A DNA stretch of 64,000 nucleotides from Mesorhizobium zhangyense (GTDB lineage Bacteria; Pseudomonadota; Alphaproteobacteria; Rhizobiales; Rhizobiaceae). Under the pieces are notes generated by a model. It was not told where the DNA came from. It saw only the letters and a list, made by a program, of their open reading frames with translations, and made no database searches. Below, in pieces: positions 43,914 through 52,481 of this stretch. Position 1 is the stretch's first letter; every line of letters starts with the position of its first letter. The position numbers and the translations under genes are program-made. Where the stretch lies: contig NZ_JAAKZG010000002.1 in NCBI RefSeq assembly GCF_011045115.1, positions 558,001-622,000 on the forward strand, written 5' to 3'.

Positions 43914-43993
43914 GTCCCGTCCTCTCCGTAGGCATCGCGACAGATTCGATGCCCGTCAGTTTCTTACACTGAAAAAGAGGGTTTGGGGACGTG

Positions 43994-44257
43994 TCAATGT
44001 CGCAGGCGAACAGGCTCGAATTCGCCAGCGATAACTTTTTCGCGCATCTCATCCAGCAGAGCCAAGGCTGCGGCTTCGCCGTTGGTGCGCAAAATCTCGA
44101 CAAACGCTGTGGAAAGGGCAGCTTCCGCGATGATGTCGGCCTCGATGCCGGCCGACAAACCTTCGGCCCAGGCTTCGTTGTGACACTCCACCGCGGTCAG
44201 GCGCTTTTCTTCCCTGACCAGCGCGTCGATATCGCTGATCGTGTGCTCCATACTCAT
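43994..44257 (-). CDS. Small helical protein of unknown function
   Basis: 87 residues, acidic, all-helical by sequence (HTISDIDALVREEKRLTAVE, NEAWAEGLSAGIEADIIAEA, ALALLDEMREKVIAG). No signal peptide or cofactor motif. Start ATG 44257, with a second ATG at 44251 that has better spacing from ggaag. Family not recognised. Confidence 0.6.
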   Translation of the reverse strand: MSMEHTISDIDALVREEKRLTAVECHNEAWAEGLSAGIEADIIAEAALSTAFVEILRTNGEAAALALLDEMREKVIAGEFEPVRLRH

Positions 44258-44567
44258 CTTCCACCCTTTCAAGTCATGGTCCCGGTAGGCCGGACCACCT
44301 TGAGCTGTCCCTTGCGAAGTCCCGATAGAAAGGGACAAAATTGACCACTGCAAATGCGATGTTTCTACTGTCTGCGCCTTGCAAATGGCCGATAGATCAA
44401 AAACCCCGAGTCATTTGACGGCTACCGTAACGCAAACGTCACGGTGCCGACAGGAATAACTAAAACTTAAGTTAACCCACAAAATGGCGGTTAAACTTTG
44501 ATTTAGAAGTGTGGCGAATCCGCCACGATTCAACCTGCCACCAACAAAAGGATTAGAACGGCATAAG
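44258..44567. other. Intergenic region, AT-rich
   Basis: 310 bp between two minus-strand genes, richer in A/T than the surroundings (taactaaaacttaagttaac). It contains an 8-bp hairpin (tgtccctt 44306-44313, aagggaca 44330-44337) shortly upstream of the 87-residue gene. No gene or RNA is recognised. Confidence 0.5.
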
Positions 44568-44903
44568 TCACTTGGGCCGAATGTCGGCGATGTCCAGTAC
44601 GGACCGATAGCCCCCGGCCTTTCTATCCAGCCAGTTGATCTGCGTTTTCCCCAGATTCCTGAGATATCCGAATGCTTCGACAAACAATGGCTCGCGCAAA
44701 TCGCGGGTAGTGAGCAGACGTTCTTCCGACCCGAGGCCACATTTCAGGAAATGCACTTCAGCCGGTGTGTCGACATAGGATCGGGCGACGAACGCCGATT
44801 GCTCGTTTGAAAATCGATAGATGTCGTATTCGTAGAAATAGTCGTAGTAGCCGTTCTCGTCCGGGTCCGACGCATCGATGTGGTGGGTTGTTTCGACGTT
44901 CAT
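44568..44903 (-). CDS. Hypothetical protein, Tyr/Asp-rich N-terminus
   Basis: 111 residues from ATG 44903; ATG 44930, which overlaps the upstream stop, would add nine residues. Sequence includes ASDPDENGYYDYFYEYDIYR at the N-terminus, then EQSAFVARSYVDTPAEVHFL and EAFGYLRNLGKTQINWLD. No signal peptide. The pattern suggests a small alpha/beta protein. Family not recognised. It follows a TIGR02301-type gene on the same strand and is probably cotranscribed with it. Confidence 0.6.
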   Translation of the reverse strand: MNVETTHHIDASDPDENGYYDYFYEYDIYRFSNEQSAFVARSYVDTPAEVHFLKCGLGSEERLLTTRDLREPLFVEAFGYLRNLGKTQINWLDRKAGGYRSVLDIADIRPK

Positions 44904-44919
44904 TGCAAAGTGTACGCGG

Positions 44920-45297
44920 CTAGTTTCCATAACGGGCGGCGACGTCGCGCGTCAGCGTCTCGCCTTCCTTCATGTAGCGGGCGATGGCTTCCGTCGCGGA
45001 CGGGGTGCAGCTCAAATAACTGCCCTGGAACGAACGATAGCCGCGGTTGAAGCTGGCGATGAATTTGGCGCGTCGCGCGGCGTCGGGCTTTTCGGCCTCC
45101 AGAAGCTTCTCCATCTGGTCGCGCCACTGGGTTCCTTCCTCGCCGCACAGGTTGCGCAGGAAGTGCAGTGAGCCGAGCACTTCGGACAGGCGCATCAGGC
45201 TGCCTTCGAAGGGCGCTTCGACCGCGCGCGCGGGCACCGTCGCGACCGAGGAGGCAACGGCGAGAAATACGGTGAAAAACAGCGTGGCGCGGCTCAT
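44920..45297 (-). CDS. TIGR02301-family secreted protein
   Basis: 125 residues. Signal peptide MSRATLFFTVFLAVASSVAT with cleavage near ARA, then the family block LGSLHFLRNLCGEEGTQWRD and FNRGYRSFQGSYLSCTPSAT. The two cysteines (NLCGEE and LSCTPS) probably pair. The family is restricted to Rhizobiales and relatives and has no known function. It lies 48 bp downstream of the Nudix gene. Confidence 0.8.
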   Translation of the reverse strand: MSRATLFFTVFLAVASSVATVPARAVEAPFEGSLMRLSEVLGSLHFLRNLCGEEGTQWRDQMEKLLEAEKPDAARRAKFIASFNRGYRSFQGSYLSCTPSATEAIARYMKEGETLTRDVAARYGN

Positions 45298-45345
45298 AAG
45301 CCCTTGTGACGAAACAATTTGACGGCTGCAAGGCGGCTTGCCGCT

Positions 45346-45771
45346 CTATTCCCCGCTTATTGCTACGTCGGCCAGCAATGCACGGGAAACCTCCATCACC
45401 GAATCGGTCACCGGCATGGCCTCCATCTGCGCCAGCGTGAAGAAGCCAGCCTCCGCCGCGTCGCTGTCAGGATGCGGCTCGCCGCCGGCATCCTCGCCGG
45501 TGAAGACCTGAAGCCGGTAGGTGATCGCTTTGCCATCGCGCTCGGCATCGATCATGAAAACTTCGAGCGGCTGGAGATTATGCGCCCGCAAGCCCGTTTC
45601 CTCGAAAAGCTCACGCGCGGCAGCTTCGATCTCTGTCTCGTCGGCTTCGACACGTCCACCCGGAAAGGCATAAAGGCCGAGAGAGGGCGCTTGCCCCCGT
45701 TTCACCAGCAGCACCCGGTCGCCGCGCAGGAGCGCGACCGAAACTGCCGGTATTGTCAGCCTTTCCTGCAT
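45346..45771 (-). CDS. Nudix hydrolase
   Basis: 141 residues. Complete Nudix box GGRVEADETEIEAAARELFE followed by ETGL, matching GX5EX7REUXEEXGU. The preceding block is VLLVKRGQAPSLGLYAFPG, which is ADP-ribose pyrophosphatase/MutT-like. It hydrolyses a nucleoside diphosphate linked to another group; the substrate is not predictable. ATG 45771; an in-frame ATG at 45861 gives an extension with no family support. Confidence 0.85.
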   Translation of the reverse strand: MQERLTIPAVSVALLRGDRVLLVKRGQAPSLGLYAFPGGRVEADETEIEAAARELFEETGLRAHNLQPLEVFMIDAERDGKAITYRLQVFTGEDAGGEPHPDSDAAEAGFFTLAQMEAMPVTDSVMEVSRALLADVAISGE

Positions 45772-45896
45772 ATTTGCTGCTTTCCCGTGGTTGCCATTTG
45801 CCTGGGGATCGGCCGGATGGCCCAATCGATACAGGTTGCGGCAAAGGATTTCCACCGCCACAGTGATTTCACAAGATCAACGGTACCAAGCCAAGA

Positions 45897-46664
45897 ATGT
45901 GCGGACGTTTCGCGCTCACTTCCAGCCCGAAAGAGGTGGACGAGGCCTTCTCGCTCCCGGAGCTTGAGGCTTTTCCGCCGCGTTACAACATTGCGCCGAC
46001 ACAGCCGATCCTGATGGTCATGGCCGGGGAACCGCGCCAGCCGGGTTCCAATTTGCCGGACCGGACCTCGCTGCTGGTGCGCTGGGGCCTGATCCCGACC
46101 TGGGTCAAGGATACGCGGAGCTTTCCGCTACTGTTCAATGCGCGCTCTGAAAGTGCTTCCGAAAAAGCTTCGTTCCGCACCGCCATGCGCCATCGTCGCG
46201 CACTCATCCCGGCTTCCGGTTTTTACGAATGGCGCCAGGACGGCAAGAAAAAGGGCCAGCCTTTTTGGATACGGCCAAGAGACGGCGGCCTAATTGCTTT
46301 TGCGGGGTTGATGGAGACTTATGCCGAACCCGGCGGCTCGGAAATGGACACCGGCGCGATCCTGACCACGCAGGCCAACAGCGACATAGCCCATATCCAT
46401 GAGCGCATGCCGATCGTCATCCACGCGCAGGATTTTTCGCGCTGGCTCGATTGCCGGTTCCAGGAACCACGCGACGTCGCCGATCTGTTGCGGCCGGCCG
46501 AGCAGGGGTTCTTCGAGGCGATCCCGGTGTCGGATCTCGTCAACAAGGTCGCCAACACCGGCCCGGAAATCCAGGATCGCATCGATCCGGCGCTGGTGCA
46601 GGAACAGCCCAGGTCTGAAAAGAAGAAAAACCCGCCCAACGACGACCAGATGTCACTTTTCTAG
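45897..46664 (+). CDS. SOS response-associated peptidase (SRAP/YedK-HMCES), abasic-site DNA-protein crosslinker
   Basis: 255 residues. Catalytic Cys2 in MCGRFALTSS, NIAPTQP, WGLIPTWVKD, NARSES, glutamate in PASGFYEWRQDGKKKGQPFW, and histidine in HIHERMPIV. SRAP proteins bind abasic sites in single-stranded DNA through Cys2 and shield them as a stable crosslink. The protein carries a lysine/proline tail after about residue 235 and ends QMSLF, close to the bacterial beta-clamp motif QL(S/D)LF. Divergent from the Nudix gene; 12 bp before the LysE gene. Confidence 0.9.
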   Translation: MCGRFALTSSPKEVDEAFSLPELEAFPPRYNIAPTQPILMVMAGEPRQPGSNLPDRTSLLVRWGLIPTWVKDTRSFPLLFNARSESASEKASFRTAMRHRRALIPASGFYEWRQDGKKKGQPFWIRPRDGGLIAFAGLMETYAEPGGSEMDTGAILTTQANSDIAHIHERMPIVIHAQDFSRWLDCRFQEPRDVADLLRPAEQGFFEAIPVSDLVNKVANTGPEIQDRIDPALVQEQPRSEKKKNPPNDDQMSLF

Positions 46665-46676
46665 ACGGATTTCCTG

Positions 46677-47303
46677 ATGTCATCAGCTCTTTGGCCGGCC
46701 GCGCTGTCGGGATTTCTTCTCGGCGCCTCGCTCATCATGGCGATCGGCGCGCAGAATGCCTTCATCCTGCGGCAAGGCCTGCTGCGCCAGCATGTCTTCG
46801 TGCTGAGCCTGATCTGCGCGCTGTCGGACGCCTTGCTGATCGCGGCGGGCGTCGCCGGCCTTGGCACGCTGATCGCGACCTCGCCGATGCTGATCAATGC
46901 CGTGACGATCGGCGGCGCGATTTTCCTGTTTTCCTATGCCGTCATCGCCTTCCGGCGAGCGATGAAGCCGGAAGCGCTGCATGCGGCGAAAAAGGGCGAG
47001 GGTAGCCTGAAGGCGGCGATCGCGGCCTGCCTGGCCTTCACCTTCCTCAACCCGCATGTCTATCTCGACACGGTTGTGCTTCTGGGATCGCTATCGGCCA
47101 GATATGAAGGCTCGGCCCGCGCCGCTTACGGCGCAGGTGCGGTTGTCGCTTCCTTCGTCTGGTTTTTCGGGCTGGGCTACGGCGCCCGCCTGCTTGAGCC
47201 AGTATTTGCGCGCCCGGCTGCATGGCGCGTACTCGACGTACTGATCGGCCTCGTCATGGCCGGCATAGGGCTGAGCCTGTTAGGCCGCCTTGCCTACGGC
47301 TGA
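46677..47303 (+). CDS. LysE/ArgO-family amino-acid exporter
   Basis: 208 residues with six hydrophobic segments. The LysE family signature is clear in LLGASLIMAIGAQNAFILRQ and in CLAFTFLNPHVYLDTVVLLG. It exports basic amino acids such as lysine or arginine. No LysG/ArgP regulator is adjacent. The 3' end overlaps a small gene on the other strand by 24 bp. Confidence 0.88.
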   Translation: MSSALWPAALSGFLLGASLIMAIGAQNAFILRQGLLRQHVFVLSLICALSDALLIAAGVAGLGTLIATSPMLINAVTIGGAIFLFSYAVIAFRRAMKPEALHAAKKGEGSLKAAIAACLAFTFLNPHVYLDTVVLLGSLSARYEGSARAAYGAGAVVASFVWFFGLGYGARLLEPVFARPAAWRVLDVLIGLVMAGIGLSLLGRLAYG

Positions 47304-47444
47304 CTTGGCCGGCTTGCGCTTCTTGGCTGCAAGCACGGCTGCCAGGATCGCCGCCGGACCGATGGCGCGATAGTGGCTGGTGAGCGTGGCATATTGAGCG
47401 CGGATACGCTCGGCTTCGCTCTTCGTGGTGGCTGACATTGTCAT
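47280..47444 (-). CDS. Small basic protein with hydrophobic middle, convergent with the LysE gene
   Basis: 54 residues: polar N-terminus (TTKSEAERIRAQYATLTSHY), a 14-residue Ala/Leu/Ile stretch (GPAAILAAVLAA) and a Lys/Arg/Ala-rich tail (KKRKPAKSAVGKAA). ATG 47444 or ATG 47438 lies behind ggggaag, which gives it a proper ribosome site. Too short for certainty, but the strong start and ordered sequence favour a real gene. Its stop lies inside the LysE gene, 24 bp overlap. Confidence 0.5.
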   Translation of the reverse strand: MTMSATTKSEAERIRAQYATLTSHYRAIGPAAILAAVLAAKKRKPAKSAVGKAA

Positions 47445-47817
47445 CTTCCCCAAGGTTATGTCCCGTCAAGGCACTGCAATGATGGTGCAATGGGACGAAA
47501 TCGTGACGCGTGCCGTGATTTCGAGCCAGCTAACCAATTTCATGTATAGACATGTTTAATAAAAACTTACGATGCGCCCCGGCATCGAAAAGACGACGCG
47601 TTTCCCGCGAAGATGCGACTTGACGGCAACACTATCGGGCGCGATAAAGCCTTCCATGAAAACGCCTTACGCCATTTGTGGCATTTGCATTATCGGCTAG
47701 CGCTCGCGCTGGTCAGGACGTTTTCGCCTTTTCTCCCCAGACAGGACAAACGCCCCGGCCAGCAGGCTGGAGTCTTTTTTCGCCTTGCGGCGATCTTCTT
47801 GTGGACTGGGATTTCGA
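47445..47817. other. Region between the small gene and cysS
   Basis: 373 bp. It should hold promoters for both flanking genes. A short stem ccagc/gctgg followed by cttttttcgcc lies at about 47758-47782, just before cysS; the stem is too short for a terminator and the significance is unclear. No gene is recognised. Confidence 0.5.
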
Positions 47818-49302
47818 ATGTCGGACGGATTTAAAGGCCTGCGTATCTACAACACGCTGACGCGCACGAAGGAAGACTTCGTGCCGATCGCTGCGAACAA
47901 TGTGCGCATGTATGTCTGCGGACCGACCGTCTACGACTTCGCCCATATCGGCAATGCGCGGCCCGTCATCGTCTTCGACGTGCTCTACCGGCTGCTGCGT
48001 CACCTCTACGGCGCCGACCATGTCATCTATGCCCGCAACATCACCGACGTGGACGATAAGATCAACGCGCGTGCGCTGCGCGACTTCCCGAACCTGCCGC
48101 TCAACGAGGCGATCGGCAAGGTGACCAAGAAGACCGCCGACCAGTTCCACGCCGATGTCGCGACGCTGGGCTGCCTGCCGCCGACCTTCGAGCCGCGCGC
48201 CACCGAGTTCGTGGAACCGCGCGCCGACGGCAAGGCCGATATGATCACGTTGATTCAACGCCTGATCGAACGCGGCCATGCCTATGAAGCGCAAGGTGAA
48301 GTCCTGTTCGACACGGCTTCGATGCCGGACTATGGACAGTTGTCGAAGCGCCCGCTGGACGAACAACAGGCCGGTGCGCGCGTGGCGGTCGATGCCCACA
48401 AGAAGAGCCCCGGCGACTTCGTGCTGTGGAAGCTGTCTTCGCACAACGAACCGGGCTGGGAGAGCCCATGGGGCAGGGGCCGGCCGGGCTGGCATATCGA
48501 GTGCTCGGCCATGAGTGCGGCCTATCTCGGCGAGGTCTTCGATATCCACGGCGGCGGGCTCGACCTCATCTTCCCGCATCACGAAAACGAGATCGCGCAA
48601 TCCCGTTGCGCCCACGGCACCGATGTCATGGCCAACTACTGGATGCACAACGGCTTCCTGCAGGTCGAAGGCCGCAAGATGTCGAAAAGCGACGGCAATT
48701 TCGTCACCATCAACGATCTGCTGGAGACGGAGAAGTTCGGTGGGCGCAAATGGCCAGGGGAGGTGCTGCGCCTGGCTATGCTGATGACGCATTATCGGCA
48801 GCCAATTGATTTTACAGTCTCCAAGCTCACGGAAGCTGAGCGGACACTGCAGCGTTGGGCTGATCTGCGTAAAGTTGCCTCAGATATCAATTGGATCGCG
48901 GTCAGCAACCGTATGGTTGAGCCTTTTCCGAGCTCGGCTTTTGTAGGCGCGCTCACAGACGATCTAAATACCGTTTCGGCCATCGTGGAACTTCACAGTT
49001 TGGCTAAAGACGCACAGGAAGGGAATGAGGAGGCCGCCTTTCAACTGCTGAGTGGATGGAGCATCTTGGGCTTTGAACTCGATGATTTTGTTGCGAAGGC
49101 GGATTTGCAAGCCGTAACTAGCGCGTTGGACGGCTCAAACATCACGGCCGCAATCAATGAGCGCCTCGCCGTAATCGCCGCCAAGAACTGGGCCGAAGCC
49201 GACCGCATTCGCGACGAACTTCTGGCACAGGGCATCCAACTCAAGGACGGCAAGGACCCCGCCACCGGCGAGCGCGTGACGACCTGGGAGGTGAAGCGGT
49301 GA
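47818..49302 (+). CDS. cysS: Cysteinyl-tRNA synthetase
   Basis: 494 residues. Zinc site [19 protein letters not shown], which also contains HIGN (HIGH), LLEVTDVDDK-type block [42 protein letters not shown] and [12 protein letters not shown]. Active-site set complete. By hand count, 48781-49140 (the start of the DALR/anticodon region) has about 52% GC against 63-68% in the gene before it, with AT-ending codons. The last about 45 bp ([14 protein letters not shown]) are duplicated in diverged form at the end of the DUF559 gene. Confidence 0.93.
   Translation: MSDGFKGLRIYNTLTRTKEDFVPIAANNVRMYVCGPTVYDFAHIGNARPVIVFDVLYRLLRHLYGADHVIYARNITDVDDKINARALRDFPNLPLNEAIGKVTKKTADQFHADVATLGCLPPTFEPRATEFVEPRADGKADMITLIQRLIERGHAYEAQGEVLFDTASMPDYGQLSKRPLDEQQAGARVAVDAHKKSPGDFVLWKLSSHNEPGWESPWGRGRPGWHIECSAMSAAYLGEVFDIHGGGLDLIFPHHENEIAQSRCAHGTDVMANYWMHNGFLQVEGRKMSKSDGNFVTINDLLETEKFGGRKWPGEVLRLAMLMTHYRQPIDFTVSKLTEAERTLQRWADLRKVASDINWIAVSNRMVEPFPSSAFVGALTDDLNTVSAIVELHSLAKDAQEGNEEAAFQLLSGWSILGFELDDFVAKADLQAVTSALDGSNITAAINERLAVIAAKNWAEADRIRDELLAQGIQLKDGKDPATGERVTTWEVKR
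49258..49302 (+). repeat. cysS 3'-end duplication, copy 1
   Basis: The final 45 bp of cysS, matching 49916-49960 at about 38 of 45 positions by eye. Spacing 658 bp. Confidence 0.85.
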
Positions 49303-49345
49303 GGCTTGCGGAGGAGATGTTGGCGGGCAAGGTCGCGGGACAGCG

Positions 49346-49499
49346 CCCCCCTCTGTCCTGCCGGACATCTCCCCCACAAGGGGGGAGATCAGCAGCTTCA
49401 CCTAACCCGCTCGTCCTGCAACGCTTGCGATTGGCGAAAGGCAAGCGGCCGGCTGATCTCCCCACCTGTGGGGGAGATGTCCGGCAGGACAGAGGGGGG
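49346..49499. repeat. 154-bp palindromic intergenic element, copy A
   Basis: Terminal inverted repeats of at least 32 bp with cctctgtcctgccggacatc as core; each arm next to gatctcccc/ggggagatc half-palindromes. The interior is about 75 bp. It is a dispersed rhizobial palindromic element and lies between cysS and the DUF559 gene. Copy B at 52296-52449 has the same length and inverted interior. Confidence 0.85.
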
Positions 49500-49552
49500 C
49501 AACGTAGAGCGCTTACTTTGCCGTTAGTCTCGACAAACGGGGATGCATAGCC

Positions 49553-49960
49553 ATGCCCCATACACCGATCCCACGGAAAAACCGCAACAACGCGAAGTCC
49601 ATGCGCCGGGTAATGACCGATGCGGAGCTAAAACTCTGGAATGAGTTGCGAGCGCATCGTCTTATGGGATTGGGATTTCGCAGACAGTTTCCGATTGCAG
49701 GCTACATCGTTGATTTAGCCTGCCCGGAAAAGAAGATCGTTGTGGAAGTTGATGGCAGTCAGCATGCCGACGACGCTGCCGCATTGCATGACAACGTTAG
49801 AACCAAACGTCTTGAGCAAGACGGCTGGACCATCCTCCGCTTCTGGAACGACGACATCCTGCGCGACATCGACAATGTCTGCCAGCACATCGTAATTTCG
49901 GCCGGTCTGAACCAGCCCGCCACCGGCGAGCGCATTACAACCTGGGAGGTAAGGCGATGA
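49553..49960 (+). CDS. DUF559 (Vsr-like endonuclease fold) protein inserted behind cysS
   Basis: 135 residues. DUF559 signature: MTDAELKLWNELRAHRLMG, FRRQFPIAGYIVDLACPEKK, IVVEVDGSQHADD, RTKRLEQDGWTILRFWNDD. The Glu/Asp-x-n-Asp-Glu-x-Asp pattern is that of the PD-(D/E)xK-related Vsr fold, so it may be a nicking endonuclease, but no activity is known for the family. The usual family end is near HIVISAGLN; the last 15 residues (QPATGERITTWEVRR) copy the CysS C-terminus. The stop overlaps the next ATG by 4 bp. Confidence 0.85.
   Translation: MPHTPIPRKNRNNAKSMRRVMTDAELKLWNELRAHRLMGLGFRRQFPIAGYIVDLACPEKKIVVEVDGSQHADDAAALHDNVRTKRLEQDGWTILRFWNDDILRDIDNVCQHIVISAGLNQPATGERITTWEVRR
49916..49960 (+). 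repeat. cysS 3'-end duplication, copy 2 (end of the DUF559 gene)
   Basis: Diverged copy of the last 45 bp of cysS, fused in frame to the DUF559 gene and keeping the overlap with the VOC gene. Confidence 0.85.
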
Positions 49961-50340
49961 TCGATCATCTTGGCATAAGCGTCAGCAATTTCGACGCCTC
50001 GAAAACCTTCTACGATCAGGCGTTTGCACCGCTTGGCGCATCGCTGCTCTACGTGGTGCCGCCCGAATACACCGGCGGCAAGAAGGTCGGCGGTTATGGA
50101 CGCGAGCGGCCGGTGTTCTGGTTGCATGAGGCCTCGCCCACCGGACCGGGCCGGCACTACGCCTTCACCGCGCGCTCGCGTGCCGAGGTTGATGCCTTTC
50201 ACAAGGCAGCGCTCGCAGCCGGCGGCAAGGACAACGGCGCGCCGGGCCTGCGCCCGCATTATCATGCGGACTATTACGGCGCTTTCGTCTTCGACCCCGA
50301 CGGCAACAATGTCGAGGCCGTCTGTCACGCGCCCGAGTAG
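49957..50340 (+). CDS. VOC-family (glyoxalase/dioxygenase superfamily) protein
   Basis: 127 residues, one VOC module. IDHLGISVSNFDASKTFYD at the N-terminus (His for metal), HYAFTARSRAEVDAFH in the middle and YYGAFVFDPDGNNVEAVCH at the end (metal Glu). A dimer is needed to form complete sites. Reaction unknown. ATG overlaps the DUF559 stop by 4 bp; before the insertion this overlap was probably with cysS. Next are two GFA-family genes. Confidence 0.85.
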   Translation: MIDHLGISVSNFDASKTFYDQAFAPLGASLLYVVPPEYTGGKKVGGYGRERPVFWLHEASPTGPGRHYAFTARSRAEVDAFHKAALAAGGKDNGAPGLRPHYHADYYGAFVFDPDGNNVEAVCHAPE

Positions 50341-50352
50341 CGGAGGATTAGC

Positions 50353-50840
50353 ATGAGCCTCGACAACAGGCCGGGCTATAGCGGTGGCTGCCAGTGCGGC
50401 GCGGTGCGTTTTCATGTCGAAGGCACGCTGGGCGATGCCTCGATCTGCCATTGCCGCATGTGCCAGAAGGCGAGCGGCAATTTTTATCTTCCTCTCGTCT
50501 CGGTGCGTCAGGCAAAACTCACATGGACGCGCGGCGAGCCGAAAAGGTTCAAGTCGTCGAACTTCGCCCATCGCGGCTTTTGCGGCGATTGCGGCACGCC
50601 GCTCACCTATGAAGCGCCCGATGGCGTCGCTTTGGCGATTGCGGCCTTTGATGATCCCGCGAGCATCCCGCCGACCATCCAGTGGGGCACGGAGGCGAAG
50701 CTGCCTTATGTCGACGCCATACCGCAATTGCCGGGTGAAGCTACGATGGCGGACATAGAGTCGGCGCCCTTCCTTGCCGATCTCGTTTCCTATCAACATC
50801 CCGATCATGACACCGAAACCTGGCCGCCGGAGAAACAATC

Positions 50841-50844
<4 letters not shown>
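50353..50844 (+). CDS. GFA-family zinc protein, copy 1
   Basis: 163 residues. All zinc cysteines of the GFA (glutathione-dependent formaldehyde-activating enzyme-like) fold are seen: Cys13/Cys15 (GGCQCGAVRF), Cys32/34/37 (ICHCRMCQKAS) and Cys77/80 (FCGDCGTPL). The family includes the formaldehyde-glutathione enzyme and CENP-V-like proteins; the activity of short members is mostly unknown. Overlaps copy 2 by 4 bp. Confidence 0.85.
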
Positions 50845-52270
<1,426 letters not shown>

Positions 52271-52295
52271 TTATGAGCGGTTCTGCCCTACGTTG

Positions 52296-52449
52296 CCCCC
52301 CTCTGTCCTGCCGGACATCTCCCCCACAGGTGGGGAGATCAGCCTTCATTTGCGCTTTCGCCAATCATCAGCGTCGCAGAACAAGCGGGACGAACAACGC
52401 TGCTAATCTCCCCACCTGTGGGGGAGATGTCCGGCAGGACAGAGGGGGG
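52296..52449. repeat. 154-bp palindromic intergenic element, copy B (inverted)
   Basis: Same terminal inverted repeats and same length as copy A (49346-49499). The interior, read in reverse complement, lines up with that of copy A (shared gattggcgaaag and similar flanks), so copy B is in the opposite orientation. It lies between pip and cimA. Confidence 0.85.
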
Positions 52450-52481
52450 CGCGAAGGAACGCGACCTCTATCGGTGCTCTC

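Noticed and set aside
47758-47782. Terminator-like hairpin with T-run before cysS
   Set aside because: The stem is only 5 bp with a 2-base loop; it would not be stable enough for termination.
47613-47834. Possible leader peptide before cysS
   Set aside because: Overlaps the cysS start out of frame, has no cysteine-rich or attenuator-like content and no strong ribosome site.
49299-49550. Short plus-strand frames across the palindromic element behind cysS
   Set aside because: They translate the repeat element itself (Cys/Gly/Pro-rich, present in both strands and in both copies); no protein is expected.
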